NCBI GenBank assembly: GCA_026692885.1
Contig: JAPLNJ010000846.1
Span: forward strand, 1-46,838
From: Planctomycetota bacterium
GTDB lineage: Bacteria; Planctomycetota; Planctomycetia; Pirellulales; Pirellulaceae
DNA length: 46,838 nt
Reading direction: 5' to 3'
Part shown: positions 1-9,178 of the stretch, piece by piece
Layout of the letters: each line of letters begins with the position of its first letter
Numbering within the stretch: the stretch's first letter is position 1
Program-made: the position numbers and the translations under genes
Notes under the pieces: generated by a model
The model's database searches: none
Seen by the model: only the letters and a program-made list of their open reading frames with translations
Told to the model about the DNA's origin: nothing

Positions 1-1440
1 ACGCCGGTGAGGCTCGTCGGGGTGGCCGTGGTCGACAGGCCCGGCTGCCCGCTCACCACACTGGACGTGTCGCCGTTCACGAAGCCGGTGATCGTCGAGA
101 GAAGGGAGGGGTTGGCCGCCCCGTAGATCCGGCTCGGATCCGGGGCGGTCACGGTCAACGCGGCCTTGTTGACGGTGAGGTTCACGCCGGCCGTGGCCGT
201 GCTGTAGTCCACCGTATCCGTCGGGGTGAACGTCACCGACAGCGGCCGCACACCGGCGTGCAGCACCGTCCCCGGCGTGACGTTGTAGCTGTACGTCCCG
301 GCCACGCCGGCGCTGGCGTTCAACTGCGTGCTGCTCGCAGCGGTGCCGTACGTAATTGCCGCCGGCGCACTCCAGGTGATCGTCGGCGTCACCGTGTCCA
401 CGCTCTGCGTGAAACTCGCAGCGGTGCTGCCGGTGAAGTTCCCGTCCCCGCTGTAGATGGCCAGGACGGAGTGGCTGCCGGCGGCTAGCGTCGCCGTGCT
501 GTAGGCCGCAGCGCCGTTGGTCACCGCCACCGCCGGACCGGCGTTGCTGCCGTCGATCTGGAACTGCACCGTGCCCGTCGGATCGCTCCCGCTGGACGGT
601 GTGACCGTCGCCGTGAACGTCACCGCTTGGCTGAAGGACGGCGAGGCGTTGCTGGTCGTCACGACCACGGTGGTGGCGGCCTTCGTGACCGTCAGGCTTC
701 CTGGTACCAGGGAGAACGTGTAGTCATTGGCCGCCAGAGTGTTGGCCGTGATGCTGATCGGGTACACGCCGGTGAGGCTCGTCGAAGTGGCCCCGGTCGA
801 CAGGCCCGGCTGTCCGCTGACCACGCGGGACGTGTCGCCGTTCACGAAGCCGGTGATCGTCGAGAGAAGGGAGGGGTTGGCCGCCCCGTAGGCCCGGTTC
901 CAATCCGGGGCGGTCACGGTCAACGCGGCCTTGTTGACGGTGAGGTTCACGCCGGCCGTGGCCGTGCTGTAGTCCGTCGTATCCGTCGGGGTGAACGTCA
1001 CCGACAGCGTCAGCACACCGGCGTGCAGCACCGTCCCCGACGTGACGCTGTAGCTGTACGTCCCAGCCACGCCGGCGCTGGCGTTCAACTGCGTGCTGCT
1101 CAGGGCGGTGCCGTAAGCAATCGCCACCGGCGCGCTCCAGGTGATCGTCGGCGTCACCGTGCCCACGCTCTGCGTGAAACTCGCAGCGGTGCTGCCGGTG
1201 AAGTTCCCGTCCCCGCTGTAGACGGCCACGACGGTGTGGCTGCCGGCGACCAGCGTCGCCGTGCTGTACGCCGCCGCGCCGTCGGTCACCGCCACTGGCA
1301 AACCGGCGTTGCTGCCGTCGATTTGGAACTGCACGGTGCCCGTGGGGCCACTCCCGCTGGACGGCGTGACCGTTGCCGTGAACGTCACCGACTGACCGTA
1401 GGAAGCGGAAGCGTTGCTGGTCGTCAGGACCACGGTCGTG
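1..1440. repeat. 765-bp tandem repeat coding Ig/MBG modules
   Basis: Bases 1-675 and 766-1440 can be laid over each other with an offset of 765 bases and only scattered substitutions; for example the string beginning acgccggtgaggctc occurs at 1 and at 766. The period is 255 codons, so copy number can change without a frameshift. The array probably continues beyond the left edge. Confidence 0.85.
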
Positions 1441-2318
1441 GAAACTTGGCTGACTGGGGTCACATCGACTGTGATGGTTCCCGTACCACCAATTCCAGTG
1501 CCCACGGTGTAGGAAAACTCTTCCGTGCCCACGAAACCGGGCTCGGACGCGTAGTAGATCTCTCGGTTCGCCAAAAGGACGCTACCCCCGCGGTTCGGTT
1601 GACCGACGGCGAGAATGCTCACGATCGCGCCATCGTTTCCAGGGACAACGACGCCACTTAGGACGTCAAGGATGATTCCTTTCGTATCTTCAGGAACCGC
1701 AAAGAAGACGTTGGGTGCCAGGACAGTGGGATCATCCAAGTAGCTAATTACCGCCAGAACATCCAGGGGCGTGCGCTGACCGTCGCCGTTAACGTCGTCG
1801 AAAAAAGGGCCGACAAGTTGATCGGTAGAACCCTGGGCGGGACCAACACCAATCCAGTTGATTGCACAGATGAGCCTCAACGCGTCCAGTGCCGTAACCC
1901 GGCCGTCGCCATTTACATCGAGCCGATTCACGGGATTCCAGCTACCGGATCCCATTGGAGCGGGAATTGGTTTAGCGGTGCTGAGCTCGCCTTGGGACAC
2001 AGCTGCGAACGAACTGCCGCCGAAACCGCTTTCCCCTTCGCCCAAGGTTTGTCCCAGAGCCTGCCCATCGCCCAGCGCGTCATGCACGCTGTCGACGGCT
2101 GTGACGTTTTCCAAAAGGCGGGGTGATGATGCAACGCGATGCGATGTCCCGTCAAGACAAACCAATTCATTCACGGCGTGCTCGACGTCGGGCTCGGACG
2201 CCACGAAACCGCGGCTTAGCAGTTGCCGTGGCTCCAATCCCTCGAACTCAAGATGTCGCTGACGGAGTTGCGGCCGGTTACGGCGCTGTCGTCCTGAATT
2301 AGCGTCTGTCCATGTCAT
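1..2318 (-). CDS. Exported LEPR-XLL/dockerin/Ig-repeat surface protein (partial)
   Basis: Read from ATG at 2318 on the minus strand, preceded by a purine-rich GAGAAG; the frame stays open to base 1, so the C-terminus lies outside the window. Seen in order: a basic N-terminus; LEPRQLLS at residues 28-35, the planctomycete LEPR-XLL motif; two dockerin-type calcium loops with DVNGDG near residues 134-157 and 175-196; a Big_9/cadherin-like domain near 203-290 ending in the pattern GFVGTEEFSYTV; then alternating bacterial Ig-like (Big_3_5-type) and MBG-type domains. The Ig/MBG block repeats at the DNA level with a 765-bp (255-residue) period. Proteins of this kind are usually large, exported and cell-surface or extracellular. 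Adhesive or structural work is an inference; no catalytic domain is visible. A dockerin near the N-terminus rather than the C-terminus is uncommon. Confidence 0.85.
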   Translation of the reverse strand, partial: MTWTDANSGRQRRNRPQLRQRHLEFEGLEPRQLLSRGFVASEPDVEHAVNELVCLDGTSHRVASSPRLLENVTAVDSVHDALGDGQALGQTLGEGESGFGGSSFAAVSQGELSTAKPIPAPMGSGSWNPVNRLDVNGDGRVTALDALRLICAINWIGVGPAQGSTDQLVGPFFDDVNGDGQRTPLDVLAVISYLDDPTVLAPNVFFAVPEDTKGIILDVLSGVVVPGNDGAIVSILAVGQPNRGGSVLLANREIYYASEPGFVGTEEFSYTVGTGIGGTGTITVDVTPVSQVSTTVVLTTSNASASYGQSVTFTATVTPSSGSGPTGTVQFQIDGSNAGLPVAVTDGAAAYSTATLVAGSHTVVAVYSGDGNFTGSTAASFTQSVGTVTPTITWSAPVAIAYGTALSSTQLNASAGVAGTYSYSVTSGTVLHAGVLTLSVTFTPTDTTDYSTATAGVNLTVNKAALTVTAPDWNRAYGAANPSLLSTITGFVNGDTSRVVSGQPGLSTGATSTSLTGVYPISITANTLAANDYTFSLVPGSLTVTKAATTVVVTTSNASPSFSQAVTFTATVTPSSGSDPTGTVQFQIDGSNAGPAVAVTNGAAAYSTATLAAGSHSVLAIYSGDGNFTGSTAASFTQSVDTVTPTITWSAPAAITYGTAASSTQLNASAGVAGTYSYNVTPGTVLHAGVRPLSVTFTPTDTVDYSTATAGVNLTVNKAALTVTAPDPSRIYGAANPSLLSTITGFVNGDTSSVVSGQPGLSTTATPTSLTG

Positions 2319-3234
2319 GGCGTGTACTTCTCTCGAAGTTGAGCACTAGGAATCTGCATCTTCCCAATTAGCCAAATAGATCCTTTATACTTCGCGACTT
2401 CACACAGAGCGTGCCAGCGCCCAGTATTGCCCAATCTTGAACCCAGCAGAGCGTCCGAGGGAGATTCGCCGACTCTTACCTCTTACGCTAGTACTTTGCT
2501 CCTGTGACTACAAGCTACGTGATTAGTAGATTTTTCCATTTAAACGTCAATTTTCGGCTCGGACACAAAATGGAAAACATAGGTAAACTGGGTTCGATGC
2601 GAATACTACGGCGAGGTCACTTCGGAGAACCGCAGATTACACGCTTGGTTGATGATTTTGGACTAGGGGATAGGGGATCGCACGCGGCTACTTGTCAACG
2701 AGTACGACAGCAACGGGCCATGACTTGCCGCAGAAGCTCTGGAGGGCCGCCTCGTCGACTTGTTGTTCCTCCGGCGAACGAGATCTGGGAGTTGCTTGGC
2801 GTGCCGTCGACCAGGACGTAGTGTGGCGCGAAGAGCGATTTGAGTTTGCGTTTGGCATCATTCCTGGCTTTCGTCATGAGGTCGTCGTTATGGTTCTCGT
2901 CGAGGCCGTTGAAGCGGCTGGTGATGATCGATTTGAGAGCGTCGAGAAGGTCGCCAATTATGGTGAGGAGGGGAAGAACGAAAATGAAAATCCGGCGATG
3001 ATCTGCGGCGCACGCCGATGGCCGGATTAGTTGTGGATGTCACCGGAGACCAAGCAATCGGCGTGCCGTTCGAACGCCCCCTGCGGCGTCGCTTGGTGTA
3101 GCCATTGATAGTCCGTCTTCCGTTGGACTCGCCCCCCTTAAGAAACCATTCGGGGAAAAGACGTCCGTGTCCGAGCCAGCTGCCGTCCGGCGTGACGATG
3201 GAGCAGGGGAGTCGCTGGTTCAAGTGCGGGGACA
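2319..3234. other. Gene-poor stretch with an unrecognised ORF remnant
   Basis: No convincing gene. Bases about 2330-2600 are more AT-rich than the surroundings and probably hold the promoter of the minus-strand surface protein gene. On the minus strand, 3030 to 2695 is open without an upstream ATG (first ATG at 2877). It reads as a hydrophobic stretch, then ...DALKSIITSRFNGLDE... and a basic segment. It resembles a broken gene end, but I do not recognise the family. Confidence 0.4.
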
Positions 3235-3458
3235 TTGATAACATTCCACCTGGCCCGCTTCATGCACCCGTTCGACCTGTTGGTGTATTACGAGCAAGGG
3301 AATCCTCGCCGATTCGCGGTGCCCGATGCCTTCGTGGCCAAGGGACTCGCTCCCAGGATCCGCCGGGTGTACAAGACTTGCGGGCTGCAGCGCGCCAAGC
3401 GGCTGAAGCCGAATTGGCCCGCCTGCGTGAAGAACTGGCGCGGCGGGCCGCTCAGTGA
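3235..3458 (+). pseudogene. Decayed Uma2-family (DUF820) nuclease gene
   Basis: Bases about 3262-3366 encode DLLVYYEQGNPRRFAVPDAF followed by VAKGLAPRIRRVYK. This matches the core of Uma2-family PD-(D/E)XK-like proteins, where DLxVYY...PDxFVV...R+xYK is typical. The family's usual Ala/Glu/Leu/Arg coiled-coil tail (AEAELARLREELARR) follows at about 3390-3450, but in another reading frame. The central catalytic part is missing between the two. The pattern fits an internal deletion plus frameshift. Uma2 genes are often multicopy in planctomycetes, and their cellular role is unknown. Confidence 0.6.
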
Positions 3459-3468
3459 CCACGGACCA

Positions 3469-3502
3469 GGTAGGTTGGGCTTTCCAGCCCGACGTGAGAA
3501 CC
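3469..3502. repeat. Short palindromic intergenic motif
   Basis: The segment gtaggttgggctttccagcc followed by cgac holds the inverted pair gggct/agccc. It recalls dispersed short palindromes common between planctomycete genes; a related opening, gtaggttgg, recurs at 29812. The link to the family elsewhere is from memory, not from a search. Confidence 0.3.
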
Positions 3503-3516
3503 GCTGATGAACGCTG

Positions 3517-3690
3517 ATGACTTACGACTCCGCGACTTTCCGACTCTTGGACTTTGTGCCCCTGACCCCTGACCATGCGGAACACCAGCGGTGGCGCAAC
3601 CTGCTTTCCTGCATCGAGACAATGATCTACCATGATCGGAACGAGAACGAACATGGCAGGTCGCAAGAAATGCTTGAACAATCGATGTAG
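3517..3690 (+). CDS. Possible 57-aa ORF or C-terminal gene fragment
   Basis: ATG at 3517, stop TAG at 3688-3690. The product contains LTPDHAEHQRWRNLLSCIE and then ETMIYHDRNENEHGRSQE, which reads like the charged helical end of a real protein rather than random translation. There is no convincing ribosome binding site, and the first 10-15 codons look like low-complexity intergenic DNA. It may be the tail of a lost gene. Family not recognised. Confidence 0.25.
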   Translation: MTYDSATFRLLDFVPLTPDHAEHQRWRNLLSCIETMIYHDRNENEHGRSQEMLEQSM

Positions 3691-3720
3691 AACGAAGAAT
3701 AGAATATCCCCTGTTTCGCC

Positions 3721-3726
3721 GGAGGT
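3721..3726 (+). promoter_or_regulatory. Ribosome binding site for the aspartyl protease gene
   Basis: GGAGGT lies six bases before the ATG at 3733. This favours that start over the in-frame ATG at 3763. Confidence 0.7.
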
Positions 3727-3732
3727 GTTGTC

Positions 3733-4182
3733 ATGACGTCCGGACTACTGGAGTCGAGAACTATGGGTCGCGTGCTCACCGCAGCCACGATTGAGAACGT
3801 CAAGGATCTGTGGGCGGTGGAACAGGGCCTGCGTCGTGCGGAGGACATGCGGCGCCTGGTGGTGATGGATGCCTTGGTGGACACCGGGGCCACGTTGCTC
3901 TCGTTACCGACCCGGCTGATTCAGCAACTGGGTTTGCGCAAAATGTTCACGAAGCGGGTGACCAGCAGCCTCGGAGTGGCCGAAGCCGGCGTGTATGAAC
4001 CTGTGCGGCTGACCATTCAGGGGCGCACCTGCACGATGGACGTGATGGAGGTGCCAGATTCCGTCCCCGTACTGATTGGCCAATTGCTGTTGGAGCACTT
4101 GGATTTTGTCGTGGACTTGCGCAGTCGCAGTCTGATCGGCAATTCAGCCCACGGCGGCGAGCACGTGTATGAACTGTACTGA
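3733..4182 (+). CDS. Retropepsin-like aspartyl protease family protein
   Basis: A 149-aa cytosolic-looking protein without signal peptide. Residues about 47-60 read DALVDTGATLLSLP, the D-T/S-G-A active-site signature of single-domain, retroviral-type aspartyl proteases, which form the active site as dimers. A hydrophobic VPVLIGQLLLEHLDFVVD near residue 115 fits the second conserved block (hydrophobic-Gly before a helix) of the family. Start chosen by the GGAGGT site. It stands alone between the Uma2 remnant and the GH2-like gene, so context gives no substrate. Proteolysis is predicted from the motif only; many bacterial members have no known target. Confidence 0.75.
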   Translation: MTSGLLESRTMGRVLTAATIENVKDLWAVEQGLRRAEDMRRLVVMDALVDTGATLLSLPTRLIQQLGLRKMFTKRVTSSLGVAEAGVYEPVRLTIQGRTCTMDVMEVPDSVPVLIGQLLLEHLDFVVDLRSRSLIGNSAHGGEHVYELY

Positions 4183-4567
4183 CCACTTGTTCTACACGAA
4201 GGTGGAAGAGTCGAAGAGCAGATCCCTGACCAGTGACCACTGACATATCGGGATACTTCCGACACTTATTGATGCGCCGGTCCTTACGATGCGCAACGTT
4301 CTTGCTTTCGATGGTGGGCCGCGAGTACTTGGCTCACCCTCCGATTTTTTACAGCACCTCCGCGTGCTGGCCTTTGGTTACGGCGGAGCGTGACGGCTAC
4401 GAACGGCAACACTGGCTTCTTCGCTGGTCCTCCTCCGTGCTCTGGCTCTTGCCAGCAGCTGTACCTCCAGGCTATTTTGGGACTGCGCCGCTTCAGAACT
4501 TAAGGGCGGACATTTCGATCTCGCGCGCGGGCCTCGTGAGTGGTTTCGACAAAATGGGGAGGCGATC
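4183..4567. other. Intergenic, nothing recognised
   Basis: About 385 bases between the aspartyl protease and GH2-like genes. Reading frames here have no recognisable protein character. The promoter of the downstream gene is presumably present but cannot be assigned by eye. Confidence 0.4.
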
Positions 4568-7500
4568 ATGCAGCGGCTTGCGACGACAGGCATGAAGAGC
4601 AGTGTGGTCGGCCTGGTCTGGCTGTTGGTGACTGGCGAGTCGGCGAGGCCGGCTTCGGCCGCGGACGACGCCCCGTTACCCGCGGGGGTCGTGGCGGTGT
4701 GGGACCTAAACAAGGCGCACCACGAGACGACGCCCACCCGCGAGTGGGTTTCCATCGGCGGCCTGTGGCGGTGGCAGCCGGCCGAGCAAGCCGAAGGGCT
4801 GCCGACCGGCCGCTGGGGCTATTTCAAAGTCCCGGGCTGCTGGCCGGGTGTCAGCGACTACATGCAGCACGATTGCCAGACGGTCTACCCCCATTCCAGT
4901 TGGAAAGGCGTGGACCTGGGGCGCATCACCGCAGCCTGGTACCAGCGAGAGATCAGCGTGCCCAGGGACTGGGCGGGCCGCCGCATTGCCCTGTGCCTGG
5001 AGTACCTCAACTCCAGCGCGACGATCTTCATCGACGACAGGCAAGTCGGCGAAACACAGTTTCCGGCAGGCGAGGTCGATCTCACATCCGTCTGCCAACC
5101 GGGAAGCAAGTACCTGCTCAGTCTGCGGGTCGTCGCCAGGCCGCTCCAGGAAATCATGCTGATGTTCCACGACACGAACGCGGCCCGGCGGGTCAGCAGC
5201 AAAGTCGAGCGACGCGGGTTGTGTGGCGATGTATACCTGGTCGGCGCCCCGGCCCGTGCCCGGATCGGCGAAGTCCGGGTCGCTACATCCGTGCGGCAGA
5301 GCCAAATCACGCTGAGCGTGGCGTTGGAGGACCTGGCGTCCGATCGGCAGTACACGCTGCGGGTGGTCATCACGGACCACGGGTGCAAGGTCCGGGAGTT
5401 CGCCAGCCGGGCATTCACCGCACGCGACCTCCAGGGCGGCCGCTTCGAGTTGAGCGAGAACTGGAAGCCGGACAAGCTCTGGGACCTGCATACGCCGCAG
5501 CATCTCCACCAGGTGGCCGTCTCGCTGGCCGACGACCAAGACGAAACGTTGGACGCCGCCCTGCCGGTGGGGTTCGGCTACCGCGAGTTATGGATTGACG
5601 GCCGGGACTTCTATCTCAACGGCACGCGGATCTTCCTCTCGGCGTTGCCGCTGGACAATGCCCAAGTGAGTGCCGCGGCGGCCAGTTACGAGGGGTGCAA
5701 AGAGAGCCTGCTGCGGCTGAAACGCATCGGCATCAACTTCGTTTACACCCACAACTATGGTTGTGAGCCGGGTTCGCACCTCAGTTTCGAAGAGATTCTG
5801 AGGGCAGCCGACGACGTCGGCATGCTGGTAGCCCTCTCCCAGCCGCATTTCGCCCAATACGACTGGCAGATGGCCGGCGCCCAAGAGAAGAACGGCTACG
5901 CGCACCATGCCAGTTTCTACGTGCGTGTCGCGGGGAGCCATCCGTCCGTGGCGTTCTACTCCCTGAGCCACAATTCCACCGGGTACGACGAGGACATGAA
6001 CCCGGACCTGATCGACGGCATTCACAGCGCCCGAAACCAGTGGGCCGGCAACAACGTCAAGCGGGCCCTGATGGCCGAAGCGATCGTGGCACGACTGGAT
6101 CCGAGCCGCATCGTATACCATCACTCGTCGGGCAACCTGAGTTCGATGCACACCACGAACTTCTACACCAACATGGCCCCGGCCCAAGAACTCGACGACT
6201 GGTTCGAGCACTGGGCCCTGCAGGGCGTCAAGCCCTTGTTTACCTGCGAATACATGGTGCCCTGCACGTGGAACTGGACGATGTATCGCGGCTGGTACCA
6301 AGGGAGCCGGAGCTTTGGCAGTGCCCAGGTGCCCTGGGAATTCTGCGTTGCCGAGTGGAGTTCGCAGTTCCTGGGCGACCGCGCCTACCGCATCAGCGAG
6401 GCCGAGAAGAAGAACCTCCGCTGGGAGGCCGAGCAGTTCCGCAAAGGCGGGCTCTGGCACCGCTGGGACTACCCTCACCAGGTCGGCTCGACCGTGTTCG
6501 ACAGCCAACACGAGATCATCGGCGCCTACCTCAACAGCAACTGGCGGGCTTTCCGCACCTGGGGCGTCTCGGCCATTTCCCCCTGGGAGCACAACTTCTT
6601 CTGGAGCCTCCGCCAGGGCGTCGACAAGAGCCGCAAGCAGCTCCAGGTCGACTGGGAGCACCTCCAGCGACCCGGGTTCAGCCCGGACTACATCGACGGG
6701 CAGTACGAACGCATGGACCTGGCCTTCCAGCCCTCGGATTGGATCCCAACTGCCGACGGGCAGGCCATTCTGCGCAACAATCTGCCGCTCTTGGCCTACC
6801 TCGCCGGGAAGCCTGCCGCCTTCACGAGCAAGGACCACAACTTCAGCCCGGGCGAGAAGGTCGAAAAGCAACTGGTTCTCATCAACAACTCCCGGGAGAC
6901 GGTGACCGCCGACTGCCGCTGGTCGCTCGCGCTGCCCGAATCCGTGGCCGGCACTGCCAAGGCGACGGTTGCGACTGGCCAGCAGGCACGGATCCCGCTC
7001 CAGTTCGCGCTGCCGGCTGGGTTGCCGCCGGGGAAGTATGAACTGAGCGCGGAAGTGAGCTTCAGCAACGGCGAGGTGCAAAAGGACAACTTCACGATTC
7101 ACGTGCTGCCGAACTCCGCCGCTCAGCCGGTAGCCGGGAAGATCGCGGTCTTTGACCCGCAGGGCGAGACTGCCGGGCTGCTCACCGCGATGGAGATCGA
7201 AGCCCAGCCTGTCGAGGCCGGCGCGGACCTTGCCGGTTACGACATCCTGGTCGTCGGCAAAGGTGCGCTGACGGTGGACGGACCGGGGCCGAACCTCAGC
7301 CGCGTCCGCGCTGGGCTGAAAGTCCTTGTCTTCGAGCAGACCTCGGAAGTCCTTGAGAAACGGTTGGGGTTTCGGGTCGCCGAGTACGGCCTGCGGCAGG
7401 TTTTCCAGCGCGTGCCGGACCATCCCCTGCTGGCCGGGCTCAACCTCGAGAACCTCCGGGACTGGCGGGGCTCGGCCACGATCCTGTCGCCGAGATTGAA

Positions 7501-8986
7501 CTACACCACGAGCCCCACCTACGGCGGGCCAGCGGTCGCGTGGTGCGGCCTTGAGGTACCTCGGGTTTGGCGCTGCGGTAACCGGGGCAACGTGGCCTCG
7601 GTGCTGATCGAGAAGCCAGCGCGGGGCGACTTCCTGCCAGTCCTCGACGGCGGCTACAGCCTCCAGTACAGCCCGCTCTTGGAATACCGCGAGGGCCAGG
7701 GGGTCGTGTTGTTCTGCCAGCTCGACGTGACCGGTCGCACCGAGCCGGACCCGGCCGCCGAAACGCTCGCTCGGAACCTCGTTCGGCACGTCTCCCAATG
7801 GAAGCCGCCCGCGCGCCGCCAGGCGCTTTACGTCGGCGACGCAGCGGGCCGGTGCCATCTGGAGTTCGCGGGCATCCCCGTGCAGTCCTATGAGGGGGGA
7901 AAGCTCTCGCCCGAACAGGCCCTGATCGTGGCCACTGGCGGCGGGCGAAAGCTGGCCGAAAACGCGGCGGCCGTCGGCGATTTCCTCAAGGCGGGCGGCT
8001 ACCTGCTGGCACTCGGTTTGGATGAACAGGAAGCCAACGGGTTTCTGCCCTTCCAGGTCGGCATGACGAAGGCAGAGCACATTGCATCCTACTTCCAGCC
8101 GCCCGCTGCAGACTCCCTGCTGTCGGGAATCGCGCCGGCGGACGTGCATAACCGCGCCCCCCGGGAGCTGCCTCTGGTGTCGGCGGGGGCGACGATTCTC
8201 GGCGACGGAGTGCTGGCCCAAGGACAGAACACCAATCTGGTTTTCTACCAGTTCCCTCCCTGGACCCTCACCAGTGCGCAGGGAGCGGCGCTCAACCTGA
8301 GGCGTACGTACCGCCGCACCTCGTTCGCCCTCACGCGTCTGTTGGCCAACATGGGAGTCTGCGCACCGACGCCCCTCGTGTCCCGTTTCTCGATGCCTGT
8401 GGGCGAAGACCAGCCGAAGCCCGGCCCCTCGGTCGTGCGCAATGGCGACTTCAGCCAAGCCGCTACGCCGGACACGTTGGCCGACCAGTGGCAATTCTCC
8501 TCGGAGTCCCGCCAGGCCACCTGCACTCGCCAGCGGGTGGGCGAAAACGGCGAGTGGGCGCTGTGCCTAGCGATGAACGGCTACGGAGACAAGGACCAGG
8601 CAAACGTGATGCTGGCTCAACAAGACGTGCCGGTGAGGAACACGCAGTGGTATCGTATCTCGTTGCGAGCCAGGGCCGAGGGTCTGGCCGGGAAGGCCGT
8701 CACGTTGGCCCTCCAGAACACGCAAACGTGGAATTCGTTGTTCGACTACCAGTCCTTCACCCCCGCCGCAGAGTGGCGCACCTTCCGATTCCTGGTACAG
8801 TCCAAGGGCACGGCCGACAGGCATACGCGATTTCAAATCTGGCATGGGAACATCGGGACCCTGTGGCTGGCGGACATCACCATGGCGCCGGTCGCGCCGC
8901 CCGTGATGGAAGGCCGCTGGTCGCAAGGTCTGTACCTTGATCAGCCCGATGCATGGGACGATCCGTACCGCTTCTTTCGTTGGTAA
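4568..8986 (+). CDS. Secreted GH2-like glycoside hydrolase, multidomain
   Basis: 1472 aa. ATG at 4568 is preceded by GGGGAGG (4556-4562); an in-frame ATG at 4592 would give a more compact signal peptide, and either leads to cleavage near ARPASAA (about residue 32). Order: a GH2 sugar-binding jelly-roll (about 50-220, with AWYQREISVPRDWAGRRIAL); an Ig-like sandwich (about 235-340); a TIM-barrel region (about 345-680) with YLNGTRIFLSA; an Ig-like segment (about 770-850); glutamine-amidotransferase-like alpha/beta segments (about 855-1260); and a C-terminal jelly-roll starting VRNGDF (about 1290-1460), like CBM4/9. The nucleophile position appears kept (E561 in TCEYMVP), but the usual acid/base motif SLGNES reads SLSHNS, with N469 where Glu is expected. 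Likely acts on polysaccharide outside the cytoplasm; the reaction is unproven. Confidence 0.8.
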   Translation: MQRLATTGMKSSVVGLVWLLVTGESARPASAADDAPLPAGVVAVWDLNKAHHETTPTREWVSIGGLWRWQPAEQAEGLPTGRWGYFKVPGCWPGVSDYMQHDCQTVYPHSSWKGVDLGRITAAWYQREISVPRDWAGRRIALCLEYLNSSATIFIDDRQVGETQFPAGEVDLTSVCQPGSKYLLSLRVVARPLQEIMLMFHDTNAARRVSSKVERRGLCGDVYLVGAPARARIGEVRVATSVRQSQITLSVALEDLASDRQYTLRVVITDHGCKVREFASRAFTARDLQGGRFELSENWKPDKLWDLHTPQHLHQVAVSLADDQDETLDAALPVGFGYRELWIDGRDFYLNGTRIFLSALPLDNAQVSAAAASYEGCKESLLRLKRIGINFVYTHNYGCEPGSHLSFEEILRAADDVGMLVALSQPHFAQYDWQMAGAQEKNGYAHHASFYVRVAGSHPSVAFYSLSHNSTGYDEDMNPDLIDGIHSARNQWAGNNVKRALMAEAIVARLDPSRIVYHHSSGNLSSMHTTNFYTNMAPAQELDDWFEHWALQGVKPLFTCEYMVPCTWNWTMYRGWYQGSRSFGSAQVPWEFCVAEWSSQFLGDRAYRISEAEKKNLRWEAEQFRKGGLWHRWDYPHQVGSTVFDSQHEIIGAYLNSNWRAFRTWGVSAISPWEHNFFWSLRQGVDKSRKQLQVDWEHLQRPGFSPDYIDGQYERMDLAFQPSDWIPTADGQAILRNNLPLLAYLAGKPAAFTSKDHNFSPGEKVEKQLVLINNSRETVTADCRWSLALPESVAGTAKATVATGQQARIPLQFALPAGLPPGKYELSAEVSFSNGEVQKDNFTIHVLPNSAAQPVAGKIAVFDPQGETAGLLTAMEIEAQPVEAGADLAGYDILVVGKGALTVDGPGPNLSRVRAGLKVLVFEQTSEVLEKRLGFRVAEYGLRQVFQRVPDHPLLAGLNLENLRDWRGSATILSPRLNYTTSPTYGGPAVAWCGLEVPRVWRCGNRGNVASVLIEKPARGDFLPVLDGGYSLQYSPLLEYREGQGVVLFCQLDVTGRTEPDPAAETLARNLVRHVSQWKPPARRQALYVGDAAGRCHLEFAGIPVQSYEGGKLSPEQALIVATGGGRKLAENAAAVGDFLKAGGYLLALGLDEQEANGFLPFQVGMTKAEHIASYFQPPAADSLLSGIAPADVHNRAPRELPLVSAGATILGDGVLAQGQNTNLVFYQFPPWTLTSAQGAALNLRRTYRRTSFALTRLLANMGVCAPTPLVSRFSMPVGEDQPKPGPSVVRNGDFSQAATPDTLADQWQFSSESRQATCTRQRVGENGEWALCLAMNGYGDKDQANVMLAQQDVPVRNTQWYRISLRARAEGLAGKAVTLALQNTQTWNSLFDYQSFTPAAEWRTFRFLVQSKGTADRHTRFQIWHGNIGTLWLADITMAPVAPPVMEGRWSQGLYLDQPDAWDDPYRFFRW

Positions 8987-9165
8987 GGCCACGGTGTTCT
9001 GGTAGAACCAGGGCGTACGCGGCGGCGAGGAGATCCTGGTCGCGGAGCGTGTAGGGCTGGGCCCACTGACGGAAGAGGCGGACTATTGGCGGCGACGAAA
9101 TGGCGTGGTAAGGTGTGGGCGCTCGATGGTTCACCCCTTTCTCGACCCGCCCTTAACCCTCACCC

Positions 9166-9171
9166 AAGGAG
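9166..9171 (+). promoter_or_regulatory. Ribosome binding site for the beta-helix gene
   Basis: AAGGAG seven bases before the ATG at 9179. It supports that start rather than the in-frame ATG at 9086, because the shorter form begins directly with a signal peptide. Confidence 0.65.
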
Positions 9172-9178
9172 ACTCGTG

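Noticed and set aside
1..1440. Possible CRISPR or phage repeat array
   Set aside because: The period is 765 bp, in frame, and encodes Ig/MBG domains; there are no short repeats with spacers.
4233..4595. 120-aa plus-strand frame before the GH2-like gene
   Set aside because: Overlaps the GH2-like start and ribosome site; composition does not resemble a protein.
5588..8494. 968-aa open frame on the minus strand
   Set aside because: It is antisense to the GH2-like gene; its product is Arg/Gly/His/Val-rich with no domain, as expected from high-GC codon bias on the opposite strand.
8877..9134. 85-aa minus-strand frame (YHAISSPPIVRLFRQWAQPY...)
   Set aside because: The middle looks somewhat protein-like, but there is no recognisable family, no ribosome site, and its end lies inside the GH2-like gene.
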